From Streptomyces barkulensis (GTDB lineage Bacteria; Actinomycetota; Actinomycetes; Streptomycetales; Streptomycetaceae), in assembly GCF_002843305.1 (NCBI RefSeq), contig NZ_PGSG01000119.1, forward strand, positions 1 to 64,000: a stretch of DNA of 64,000 nt, given 5' to 3'. The notes under the pieces were generated by a model, which saw only the letters and a list, made by a program, of their open reading frames with translations, was not told the DNA's origin and ran no database searches. The position numbers were made by a program, and so were the translations under genes. Position 1 is the stretch's first letter, and the number at the start of each line of letters is the position of its first letter. Shown piece by piece: positions 1-8,802 of the stretch.

Positions 1-1515
<1,515 letters not shown>

Positions 1516-1930
1516 ATGAGAGCTGCTCCTCGGAATCGGTCGAGGTGGTACGGCTGGCTGGTCTGCGGCAGCGGGCAGGCGTGCGGGAGACGGGCACTCC
1601 GGCGGTCCGCCGTCGTGTGCCGTCGTCACCGTACGCACCATACGAACGTACGTGTCCCCTGGCCGCAGCGCAGTCCGTCGGAGGCCCTCTCTCCCTCGGC
1701 CGGCCCGTGTTGGCCGCCCGACCGCCATCAGCAGCGACGTCTGTGCCTTCCCGAGGCTACACGTTCGGTGCGCCGCCCGGGCGGGACAGGGACGGGGCAG
1801 GGTTGCGGGCACGGGGCGGCACCGTGGGATTCCGGCCATGGGGGCGGGCGCGGCCGCGGTACGGCGAGCGGCCCGGGACGACGGATCTCGTCCCGGGCCG
1901 CTCGCCGTACCGGCGTCGCCGTACCGCCGC
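1516..1930. other. Intergenic region between the CDF gene and ahcY
   Basis: This gap of 415 bp holds the ahcY leader (1516 to about 1740) and the terminator of the upstream minus-strand gene. I see no convincing -35/-10 pair. I looked for an S-adenosylhomocysteine riboswitch on the minus strand. The only resemblance is the short CCGAGGAGC that serves as the ribosome binding site, so I do not call one. Confidence 0.5.
1858..1911. terminator. 24-bp perfect hairpin terminator
   Basis: The arms 1858-1881 and 1888-1911 are perfectly complementary around a 6-nt loop. It lies directly after the stop of the CDF transporter gene on the minus strand. It has no T tract, which is usual for Streptomyces terminators. 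Confidence 0.8.
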
Positions 1931-2872
1931 TCAGAGGGTCTTGGCGGCTTCCTCCGTCTCGCTCCCCCGGTATATGTCCGGCTCCAGGTAGATCACACGG
2001 GCGATCGGGACCGCCGTGCGGATGCGGTGCTCGGCCTCGTCGATCGCGCGGGCGACCTCGGCCGCCGACTCGTGGCTCTCCACCGCGATCTTGGCGGCGA
2101 CCAGCAGCTCGTCCGGGCCGAGGTGGAGCGTGCGCATGTGGATGATCCGGGTGACCCGCTCGCCGTCGACAATCGCCTCACGGATCTTCCCGAGCGCCTC
2201 CGGGTCGGCGGACTCGCCCAGCAGCAGGGACTTGGTCTCCACGGCGAGGACGATCGCGATGACGACGAGCAGCACACCGATGCAGATGGTGCCGATGCCG
2301 TCCCAGACCGGGTCGCCGGTCAGGAGCGCCAGGCCGACGCCGGCCAGGGCCAGGATGAGACCGACCAGGGCGCCGAGGTCCTCCAGGAGCACGACCGGCA
2401 GTTCGGGTGCCTTGGCCCGCCGGACGAACGCCGTCCAGGACTGCGTGCCGCGGATCTCGTTGGACTCCTTGATCGCGGTCCGGAAGGAGAAGATCTCGGC
2501 GATGATCGCGAAGACCAGGACGCCCACCGGCCAGTACCAGTGGGAGAGTTCGTGCGGGTGCCTGATCTTCTCGTAGCCCTCGTAGAGGGCGAAGAGGCCG
2601 CCGACCGAGAACAGGACGATGGCCACGAGGAAGGAGTAGATGTAGCGCTCGCGCCCGTATCCGAAGGGGTGCTCCTCGCTCGCCTTCCTCTTCGCCTTCT
2701 TGTGGCCGAGCAGCAGCAGCGCCTGGTTGCCCGAGTCGGCGACGGAGTGGACGCCCTCCGCGAGCATCGACGAGGAGCCGCTGAAGGCGAACGCCACGAA
2801 CTTGGCCACGGCGATGGACAGGTTGGCGCCCAGTGCGGCGACGATCGCCTTGGTTCCGCCTGATGCACTCAT
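1931..2872 (-). CDS. Cation diffusion facilitator family transporter
   Basis: This 313-residue inner-membrane protein probably exports divalent metal ions in exchange for protons. The CDF signature HSVADSGNQALLLLG (residues 42-56) contains the metal-binding histidine and aspartate of TM2. It is followed by the basic segment GHKKAKRKASEEHPFGYGRE and further membrane segments, with VLLEDLGALVGLI as the second site in TM5. The C-terminal 90 residues form the cytoplasmic dimerisation domain. TM5 reads ED where many zinc CDFs have HD, so the metal may not be zinc. The start ATG at 2872 is used. The gene stands alone between a strong terminator and manA. Confidence 0.88.
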   Translation of the reverse strand: MSASGGTKAIVAALGANLSIAVAKFVAFAFSGSSSMLAEGVHSVADSGNQALLLLGHKKAKRKASEEHPFGYGRERYIYSFLVAIVLFSVGGLFALYEGYEKIRHPHELSHWYWPVGVLVFAIIAEIFSFRTAIKESNEIRGTQSWTAFVRRAKAPELPVVLLEDLGALVGLILALAGVGLALLTGDPVWDGIGTICIGVLLVVIAIVLAVETKSLLLGESADPEALGKIREAIVDGERVTRIIHMRTLHLGPDELLVAAKIAVESHESAAEVARAIDEAEHRIRTAVPIARVIYLEPDIYRGSETEEAAKTL

Positions 2873-3012
2873 GGAAGGTCGGCTCTCCTGGGAAGACGGC
2901 AGGGTTTGTTCGCGCGGCCGGGCCCGGGGGCCGGTGCGGGGCTCGTTTCCCTGCGGCTCCCGGGCCTCGCGGCACGGTGGTGCGGTGGTGCGGTGGTGCG
3001 GTCACATCGCGG

Positions 3013-4221
3013 TCATACGGCCACGGTCGCGCGGAAGAGAGTACCGCTGCCGAGGACCGCGACGCGCTCGCCCGCCCGTACGAAGGCCGACCGGCCCCGG
3101 GGGAGGACGAGTTCGCCGCCCGCACCGCCCGCGGTCACCTCCCGCAGGAGGATCTCCCCTTCCGTACACAGCAGGATCTGGGGGGTTCGGTCGTCCAGGT
3201 CGTGCGGCTCGGCCCCGGGCGCAAGAACGTACCGGGAGAGCCGGAACTCGTCGACGGGCGCCGCGTACACCTCCTCGCCCGCGGATGTGGTGCGCGGCCG
3301 CAGCACCTCGGGCGCCATCGGCTCGAAGCGGACGACGCGCAGCAGTTCGGGGACGTCCACGTGCTTGGGGGTCAGACCGCAGCGCAGCACGTTGTCGGAG
3401 TTGGCCATCAGCTCCACGCCCAGGCCGCCGAGGTAGGCGTGCGGGACGCCGGCGCCGAGGTAGAGGGCTTCACCGGGTTCCAGGTGCACGACGTTGAGCA
3501 GCATCGCGGCCAGGACGCCCGGGTCGCCGGGGTAGTGGCCTGCGATGCCGGCGTAGGCGGCGTACTCCCGGGCGTACGGCCCTTCCCCGGCCGCCAGTCG
3601 CCGCGCCGTCGCGGCGGCCGCCGCGACGGTCTCGGCGATCGCCTCCCGGTCGGCGGAGAGCACGGCGGTCAGCACCTCGCTCAGCGCCTCGTCCTCGGGC
3701 CGGGCGCGCAGGATGTCCGCGTACGGCTTGAGGCCGCCGACGTCCAGGGCCTCCAGCAGGTCGGCGGTCCGGGCGGGGGCGCGGAAGCCGCACAGGCCGG
3801 TGAAGGGCGTGAGGGCGCAGACGAGTTCGGGCTTGTGGTTGGCGTCCTTGTAGTTGCGGTGCGGGGCGTCGGCCGGGATGCCGCGCTCCTCCTCGTCGGC
3901 GAAGCCCTCCCTGGCCTGGGTGAGGTCGGGGTGTACCTGGAGGGAGAGCGGGGAGGCGGCCGCCAGCACCTTGAGCAGGAACGGCAGCCGCGGTCCGAAC
4001 GCCTCGATGACCGCCGGGCCCAGTTCGCCCTCGGGGTCGGCCGCGATCGCCTCCGACAGGGGTGTCCCGCCTCCGCGGTCGATCAGCGACGGCGCGCCGG
4101 GGTGGGCCCCCATCCACAGCTCGGCCTGCGGCTCGCCGGTGGGCTCGGTGCCGAGCAGTTCGGGGATGGCGGTGGTGGAGCCCCAGGCGTAGGGGCGCAC
4201 GGTGTTGGTGAGGAGGTCCAT
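3013..4221 (-). CDS. manA: Mannose-6-phosphate isomerase, class I
   Basis: This zinc enzyme interconverts fructose-6-phosphate and mannose-6-phosphate, the entry to GDP-mannose for polyprenol-linked mannosylation. The 402-residue protein starts MDLLTNTVRPYAWGS and carries the type I phosphomannose isomerase motif NYKDANHKPELV plus the zinc-site stretch LQVHPD. The C-terminal cupin half contains VPHAYLGGLGVELMANSDN. It lies in the same orientation as, and downstream of, the SIS gene, Trm112-like gene and manB, which suggests co-transcription. This matches the mannose operons I know from Streptomyces and mycobacteria. Identification is secure. Confidence 0.95.
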   Translation of the reverse strand: MDLLTNTVRPYAWGSTTAIPELLGTEPTGEPQAELWMGAHPGAPSLIDRGGGTPLSEAIAADPEGELGPAVIEAFGPRLPFLLKVLAAASPLSLQVHPDLTQAREGFADEEERGIPADAPHRNYKDANHKPELVCALTPFTGLCGFRAPARTADLLEALDVGGLKPYADILRARPEDEALSEVLTAVLSADREAIAETVAAAAATARRLAAGEGPYAREYAAYAGIAGHYPGDPGVLAAMLLNVVHLEPGEALYLGAGVPHAYLGGLGVELMANSDNVLRCGLTPKHVDVPELLRVVRFEPMAPEVLRPRTTSAGEEVYAAPVDEFRLSRYVLAPGAEPHDLDDRTPQILLCTEGEILLREVTAGGAGGELVLPRGRSAFVRAGERVAVLGSGTLFRATVAV

Positions 4222-4283
4222 GCGGGATGGTGTCCTTGGGTTCTAGGGTCCTTGGTTCCGGGCCCGGGCCTCGTCGTCCGGGC

Positions 4284-4346
4284 TCCGACGACTCCGACTG
4301 TTCCGACTGTTCCGACGACTCCGGCCGTTCCGGCGGCTCGGGTGAC
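4284..4346. repeat. Seven tandem 9-bp units between the SIS gene and manA
   Basis: Seven imperfect copies of a TCCGACNNN unit run from 4284 to 4346 and stop 4 bp before the SIS gene's stop codon (the gap between the genes is 4222-4350). Two units (4293-4301 and 4302-4310) are identical. The array is intergenic but has a 3n period and reads as a Ser/Glu/Gln-rich tail in one minus-strand frame. Confidence 0.75.
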
Positions 4347-4350
4347 TCCG

Positions 4351-5523
4351 TCAGCGCCGCTCGCCGCCGGCGAGCGCGAGGTAGACGGCGGCGAAGTCCA
4401 CGGTGGCCAGCAGTTCGGCGGTGGCTTCGAGCGGGGTGCTGCCCTCGGCCGGCTCCAGCTCGCTGACCGGGGTGCCGTGCCCGTACGCCAGGTCGCGGGC
4501 GGCGACGGCGGCGGAGTGGGCGGCCGGAGGGCCCTCGCGCAGCAGGACGATCCGGGCACGCATCGCCTCGGGCTCCTCCACCCTGTCCCGGAAGAAGTCG
4601 TCGGTGTCCTCCGCTCCCGCGAAGGAGCCGGTCAGCAGCGCGCCGTGTGCGGTGAGCGCCTCCGGAAGGAGGGCGGCCAGCACCGGGCGGCCGGCGAGCG
4701 AGGTGAGGGTGGTGGCGAAGTGGCGGGCGGCGGCGGCCGCGACGGTGCCCTCGCTCCACAGCAGCGGCAGCGCGTCGGAGAGCTCCGCGGCCAGGGTCTT
4801 GGCGGGGTTGCCGTAGGTGGCGGCGGCGGGGCCGCACCGCTCGGCGACCTGGTCGAGGCGGTCGGCGAGCGCGGCCAGCCCTTCGGGGCCGGCGGCGGCC
4901 AGGCCGAGCCGGTCGGCCAGGGCCAGGAGCGGGGTGAGCAGCGCCCACAGGAGGCCGGGGGCGGCGGGCGGGGCCGGGGGCTGCCGCTCGTAGGCGTCAC
5001 GCGGGTCGGGGCCCTCGTAGTGTTCGCCGGGCATCTCGGCCAGCGGTACGGCCAGGCCGCGGGCCTGGATGGTCGCCTCGGCCAGCGGGGCGGGGGCGGG
5101 GCTGACGGAGACGACGGTGCAGCCCCGGCGGTACGCCTGCTCGGCGAGTGCGGTCAGGCCGCCCTCGTGGCCGTCCGGGGTGGCGAGCAGCAGCAGGTCC
5201 AGCGGACCGGCCCAGCCCGGCAGCGTCCAGCGCAGTGCGCCGGGGTCGGGGAGGGAGCCCGCGGGGTGGAGCAGGGTGACGGGTACGGCTCCGTTGCCGA
5301 AGGCCGCGAGGAGGTCGGCGACGCAGGCGACGGCCGGTCCGGTGCCCGCGACGAGGACGGCGCGGGGGCGGCCGTCGGGACGCAGTTCGGTCAGTCCCGC
5401 CTCGGTGGCGTGCCGCAGGGCCGTACGGGCGCGGGCGCCGGAGGCGGCGGCCCCGCGCAGCAGGCCGTGGGTGTCGGCTCCGGCCAGGGCGTCGGGGGCG
5501 TCGAGCAGGGTCTCGTCCAGCAT
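4351..5523 (-). CDS. SIS domain-containing protein (phosphosugar isomerase-like)
   Basis: This 390-residue protein starts MLDETLLDAPDALAGADTHG at the ATG at 5523. The N-terminal half has a sugar-isomerase fold with the nucleotide-like segment AVLVAGTGPAVACVADLL. The C-terminal half resembles the bifunctional phosphoglucose/phosphomannose isomerase family, including YGNPAKTLAAELSDALPLLW. The conserved position between manA and manB, which I also recall for mycobacterial Rv3256c, argues for a role in mannose or envelope sugar metabolism. The exact reaction is not established. The stop is followed within 4 bp by a tandem-repeat array. Confidence 0.82.
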   Translation of the reverse strand: MLDETLLDAPDALAGADTHGLLRGAAASGARARTALRHATEAGLTELRPDGRPRAVLVAGTGPAVACVADLLAAFGNGAVPVTLLHPAGSLPDPGALRWTLPGWAGPLDLLLLATPDGHEGGLTALAEQAYRRGCTVVSVSPAPAPLAEATIQARGLAVPLAEMPGEHYEGPDPRDAYERQPPAPPAAPGLLWALLTPLLALADRLGLAAAGPEGLAALADRLDQVAERCGPAAATYGNPAKTLAAELSDALPLLWSEGTVAAAAARHFATTLTSLAGRPVLAALLPEALTAHGALLTGSFAGAEDTDDFFRDRVEEPEAMRARIVLLREGPPAAHSAAVAARDLAYGHGTPVSELEPAEGSTPLEATAELLATVDFAAVYLALAGGERR

Positions 5524-5557
5524 GTGCGGCCTCTCCGGTCGCCGGGGGCGGTCGTGC

Positions 5558-5728
5558 TCAGGCGGGACGGCGTGCCTCGTCGACGAGGAGGACGGGGATG
5601 CCGTCCCGGACGGGGTACGCCAGTTCGCACCCGCTGCCCTCGCAGACCAGTTCGTCGCCCTCCTCGTGGAGGGGGGAGTGGCACGCCGGGCAGGCGAGGA
5701 TCTCCAGGAGACCGGCTTCGAGCGGCAT
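5558..5728 (-). CDS. Trm112 family zinc-ribbon protein
   Basis: This 56-residue protein starts MPLEAGLLEILACPACHSPL. It has CPAC plus a second cysteine pair (LVCEGSGCELAYPVRDGIPVLLVDEAR), the compact zinc-knuckle fold of Trm112/YcaR proteins. In eukaryotes and archaea Trm112 activates methyltransferases. The bacterial partner is unknown, so the role here is inference. The gene ends 34 bp before the SIS gene start and is probably in the same transcript. An alternative ATG 54 bp upstream would add 18 residues of poor, repeat-like sequence. Confidence 0.85.
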   Translation of the reverse strand: MPLEAGLLEILACPACHSPLHEEGDELVCEGSGCELAYPVRDGIPVLLVDEARRPA

Positions 5729-5870
5729 GGGGTGCGTCCCTTCGGGGCGTGTGCTGTGCTGCTTCGTGGTGCTGTCGTGCATGGTGCTGTCGTGCGGTCA
5801 GCGTACCGCCGGGAGGCCGCTCTCCGTCGGCGGGTGCCGTGGCGGCGGCCCCTCGGGCCGGCCCGCCGCC

Positions 5871-5930
5871 ACGGGCCGCGCGGTGGCGCCACGGGCCGCG
5901 CGGTGGCGCCACGGGCCGCGCGGTGGCGCC
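5871..5930. repeat. Three perfect 20-bp tandem repeats
   Basis: The unit ACGGGCCGCGCGGTGGCGCC occurs three times without mismatch at 5871-5890, 5891-5910 and 5911-5930. The array lies in the 254-bp gap between manB and the Trm112-like gene. A partial related unit precedes it at about 5857-5870. Each unit contains self-complementary GGCGCC and CCGCGCGG cores, so the transcript could fold. Confidence 0.95.
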
Positions 5931-5982
5931 GGAACCGGTGGCCGGTCCCGGCGCCGCCGTGCGGTGTCCGGCGGGCCGGCCG

Positions 5983-7341
5983 TCAGGCGCGGACGATCGC
6001 CAGCACCTCGTCGCGGACCCTGGCGGCCGTCTCCGCGTCACGCGCCTCGACGTTCAGGCGCAGCAGCGGCTCGGTGTTGGAGGGGCGGAGGTTGAACCAC
6101 CAGTCCGGCGCCGTGACCGTCAGGCCGTCCAGCTCGTCCAGCGTCAGGCCCTCGCGGCCGGAGTAGGCGGCCTTCACCGCGGCGGCGCGCCCGGCCTGGT
6201 CCTCGACGGTGCTGTTGATCTCGCCGGAGGCGGCGTAGCGGTCGTACCGGGCGACCAGTTCCGACAGGGTGCCCCCCTGTCCGCCGAGCGCGGCCAGGAC
6301 GTGGAGGGCGGCGAGCATGCCGGTGTCGGCGTTCCAGAAGTCGCGGAAGTAGTAGTGCGCCGAGTGCTCGCCGCCGAAGACCGCGCCGGTGCGCGCCATC
6401 TCCTCCTTGATGAAGGAGTGGCCCACCCGGGTGCGCACCGGGGTGCCGCCGGCCTCCTTGACGACCTCGGGGACGGACCAGGAGGTGATGCAGTTGTGGA
6501 TCACGGTGGAGCCGGGGTGCTTGGCCAGCTCGCGCTCCGCGACCAGGGCGGTGATCGCCGACGGGGAGACGGGCTCGCCTCGCTCGTCGACGACGAAGCA
6601 GCGGTCGGCGTCGCCGTCGAAGGCCAGGCCGATGTCGGCGCCGGTCTCCCGCACCCGGGCCTGGAGGTCGACGATGTTGGCCGGATCCAGCGGGTTGGCC
6701 TCATGGTTGGGGAAGGTGCCGTCGAGTTCGAAGTACATCGCGTCCAGCTCGACGGGCAGGCCGTCGAGGACGGTGGGGACGGTGTGGCCGCCCATGCCGT
6801 TGCCCGCGTCGACGACGACCTTCAGCGGGCGGACGGCGGTGAGGTCGACCAGCGAGCGCAGATGGGCGGCGTAGTCGGCCAGCACGTCCCGCTGCGTGAT
6901 CGTCCCCGGCTTCTCCGCCGGCTCGGGGGCCCCGGCGGCGGCCCACTCCTCCACCAGCGCGCGGATGTCGGCCAGGCCGGTGTCCTGGCCGACGGGGGCG
7001 GCGCCGGCCCGGCACATCTTGATGCCGTTGTACCGGGCGGGGTTGTGGCTGGCGGTGAACATCGCGCCGGGCAGGCCGAACCGGCCGCTGGCGAAGTAGA
7101 GCTGGTCGGTGGAGCACAGGCCGATCTCGGTGACGTCGGCGCCTCGGGCGGCCGCTCCCCGGGCGAAGGCACGCGACAGGCCCGGTGAGGAGGGGCGCAT
7201 GTCGTGTCCGACCACGATCGCGCTCGCGCCCGTGACCGTCGCGAACGCCGCGCCGAACAGTTCGGCTAGGGGTTCGTCCCACTGGTCGGGCACCACACCA
7301 CGTACGTCGTACGCCTTCACGATGTGTGACAGGTCAGGCAC
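5983..7341 (-). CDS. manB: Phosphomannomutase/phosphoglucomutase
   Basis: This enzyme converts mannose-6-phosphate to mannose-1-phosphate, between manA and the guanylyltransferase at 19520. The 452-residue protein has the phosphoserine loop TASHNPARYNGIK (serine at about residue 98), the metal loop GDADRCF and the C-terminal phosphate-binding motif RPSNTEPLLRLNVEA. The start is a GTG at 7341 giving VPDLSHIVKAYDVRG. The conserved N-terminal block begins there, and the sequence upstream is frame noise. It heads the run manB, Trm112-like, SIS, manA, all on the minus strand. The 254-bp gap after it carries three 20-bp repeats. Confidence 0.95.
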   Translation of the reverse strand: MPDLSHIVKAYDVRGVVPDQWDEPLAELFGAAFATVTGASAIVVGHDMRPSSPGLSRAFARGAAARGADVTEIGLCSTDQLYFASGRFGLPGAMFTASHNPARYNGIKMCRAGAAPVGQDTGLADIRALVEEWAAAGAPEPAEKPGTITQRDVLADYAAHLRSLVDLTAVRPLKVVVDAGNGMGGHTVPTVLDGLPVELDAMYFELDGTFPNHEANPLDPANIVDLQARVRETGADIGLAFDGDADRCFVVDERGEPVSPSAITALVAERELAKHPGSTVIHNCITSWSVPEVVKEAGGTPVRTRVGHSFIKEEMARTGAVFGGEHSAHYYFRDFWNADTGMLAALHVLAALGGQGGTLSELVARYDRYAASGEINSTVEDQAGRAAAVKAAYSGREGLTLDELDGLTVTAPDWWFNLRPSNTEPLLRLNVEARDAETAARVRDEVLAIVRA

Positions 7342-7391
7342 GGTCCACCCCTTCTGGAGTATCTGGCGACGCCCCAAATGTAACGGGGCGA

Positions 7392-7784
7392 TCAGTTCTC
7401 GGGGGACCGCAGTACCCGCAGGTGGCCACGTCGAGCCACCTCCATCAGATCCGTCTCGCGCACACCGCCGGAGCCGGGCTGCTCGGTGGGGGCGGGCTTC
7501 CTGCGCTGCGGGGTGCGGGCGGCCTCGCGAACGGCGTTGGCCAGGGCTTCGAGGTCGTCGCCGCTGGGGCGGGCGGGGCCCGCGTCCACGGCGAGGCGGA
7601 CGACCTCCCAGCCGCGCGGGGCGGTCAGCCGTTCCGAGTGCTCCGAGCACAGGTCGTAGCAGTGGGGCTCGGCGTAGGTGGCGAGGGGGCCGAGGACGGC
7701 CGTCGAGTCCGCGTAGACGTACGTCAGCGTCGCCACGGCAGGGCGGCCGCACGCGGTGCGCGAACAGCGACGTACAGGGCTCAC
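7392..7784 (-). CDS. DUF3499 domain protein
   Basis: This 130-residue actinobacterial protein of unknown function starts with the GTG at 7784 (VSPVRRCSRTACGRPAVA). Cysteines in CSRTAC and HCYDLCSEH suggest a zinc-binding site. The middle carries TLTYVYADSTAVLGPLATYAEP, typical of DUF3499, and the tail is charged and less conserved. It ends 50 bp before the manB start in the same direction, with a weak 6-bp hairpin (7370-7390) between them. The pairing with manB and the divergent zincin gene is also found in mycobacteria as I recall. A GTG 15 bp further upstream is possible. Confidence 0.85.
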   Translation of the reverse strand: MSPVRRCSRTACGRPAVATLTYVYADSTAVLGPLATYAEPHCYDLCSEHSERLTAPRGWEVVRLAVDAGPARPSGDDLEALANAVREAARTPQRRKPAPTEQPGSGGVRETDLMEVARRGHLRVLRSPEN

Positions 7785-8240
7785 GATGTTGGACGGTACC
7801 GCACTCTTGAGCGGGCCGCGACGACTCTCCGGGAGGTCACCCTGTTGTGTCGTGCCGGCCCACCGGGATCCCGCGAGGCGGCGGCGGACCGGCTGACCTG
7901 GCACGGGCCGGAAAAGTCCGGTTGGCGGCGGGACGGAAGCCGGACATAGGCACCGTTACCCCTTCGTTCGGATTCCGTCATCGAGGAGCGATCATCGATC
8001 GGGGAGTTGTCCGAAACGGGACCGTGGAAAAGACCGTGGGAAAACGTGGAGAACGGAACCGGTCGGTTTCCGGCGGCCGGTGGTGAACGCCGTCCCGTGC
8101 CCCGGGGAGCGCGGGACGGCGCGCGGACCGCGGGCGACGGCGCGCGGCCGCGTCCGGCGGTGCGGGAGGCGCGTCACGGAAAGTGCGGGGTCGCGTCGTC
8201 CCCGCTCCCCGGCGCCCTCCGGACGGCTACTCTCAAGGTG
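7785..8240. other. Divergent intergenic region between DUF3499 and zincin genes
   Basis: This gap of 456 bp must hold promoters for both divergent genes. On the plus strand a TACTCT hexamer lies 7 nt before the zincin ATG. The region also contains a short direct repeat GACCGTGG(G)AAAA at about 8020-8045. No coding potential in either direction looks real. Confidence 0.5.
8228..8233 (+). promoter_or_regulatory. Candidate -10 box for a leaderless transcript
   Basis: TACTCT ends exactly 7 nt before the ATG at 8241, the spacing expected if transcription starts at the A of the start codon. No Shine-Dalgarno sequence is well placed, which fits a leaderless mRNA. I see no clear -35 box. Confidence 0.5.
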
Positions 8241-8720
8241 ATGAGCAACCCCGTACCGCCCCGCCGGCCCGATCCGCGACCGCGTCGCCGGGATCGCCAT
8301 GGACGCGGCATGCGCGGCCCCATCGCGCCGCCCCAGGTGCCGCTCGCCATGAGCCGCGCCGACGCCTTCGACGACCTGGTGCGCGACTCCGCCGACCGGC
8401 TGGAGAGGCAGTGGCCGCAGCTGTCCGGGGTGGAGTTCGTGGTGCAGGAGGTGCCGCCGACCGCGCCGGGGGGCGGGAGCGGGCCCGACAGCTGGATCGA
8501 CGGCTGGCTCGGCGGACCGGACAGCGTGCCGCTCGGCCGGTACGCGGCCGCGCGGGACGGCCGCCCCGACCGCATCGTCGTCTACCGGCGGCCCATCGAG
8601 CTGCGCGCCAGGACGCGCGACGACCGGGCGCTGCTCGTCCACGAGGTGGTCGTCGAGCAGGTCGCCGAACTCCTCGGGCTGGCCCCGGAGTCGATCGACC
8701 CGCGCTACGGGCAGGACTGA
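8241..8720 (+). CDS. Metallopeptidase (zincin) family protein with degenerate zinc motif
   Basis: This 159-residue protein starts MSNPVPPRRPDPRPRRR. After a basic tail the fold region runs from about residue 36 (MSRADAFDDLVRDSADRLE). The zincin-like helix is LLVHEVVVEQVAELLGL, where the usual HExxH would need a second histidine but valine is present. The family is the short 'metallopeptidase family protein' group next to DUF3499. With one zinc ligand missing, peptidase activity is doubtful, so I call family membership rather than activity. It converges on the DUF5719 gene across a strong terminator. Confidence 0.8.
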   Translation: MSNPVPPRRPDPRPRRRDRHGRGMRGPIAPPQVPLAMSRADAFDDLVRDSADRLERQWPQLSGVEFVVQEVPPTAPGGGSGPDSWIDGWLGGPDSVPLGRYAAARDGRPDRIVVYRRPIELRARTRDDRALLVHEVVVEQVAELLGLAPESIDPRYGQD

Positions 8721-8739
8721 GGACGGCCGGGAGCGGAAC

Positions 8740-8784
8740 GGGCCCGGGTGGCGCCCCCGTTCTCCGGGGGCGCCACCCGGGCCC
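8740..8784. terminator. Bidirectional terminator, 20-bp stem with T tail
   Basis: The arms 8740-8759 and 8765-8784 pair perfectly around a 5-nt loop, and TTTT follows on the plus strand. It separates the converging zincin (+) and DUF5719 (-) genes. Confidence 0.9.
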
Positions 8785-8802
8785 TTTTCGCCGTAGGCCC
8801 GC

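Noticed and set aside
1516..1740. A possible S-adenosylhomocysteine riboswitch upstream of ahcY
   Set aside because: Only the short CCGAGGAGC at the ribosome binding site resembles the motif; no supporting stems were visible. A covariance search would settle it.
5871..5930. Short direct repeats as a possible CRISPR array
   Set aside because: The repeats are contiguous with no spacers and no cas genes nearby.
2833..7188. A 1451-codon open frame on the plus strand opposite manA, SIS and manB
   Set aside because: It lies antisense to well-recognised genes, has only Arg/Gly/Val/Gln-rich composition and no motif. It is a mirror frame of high-GC coding DNA.
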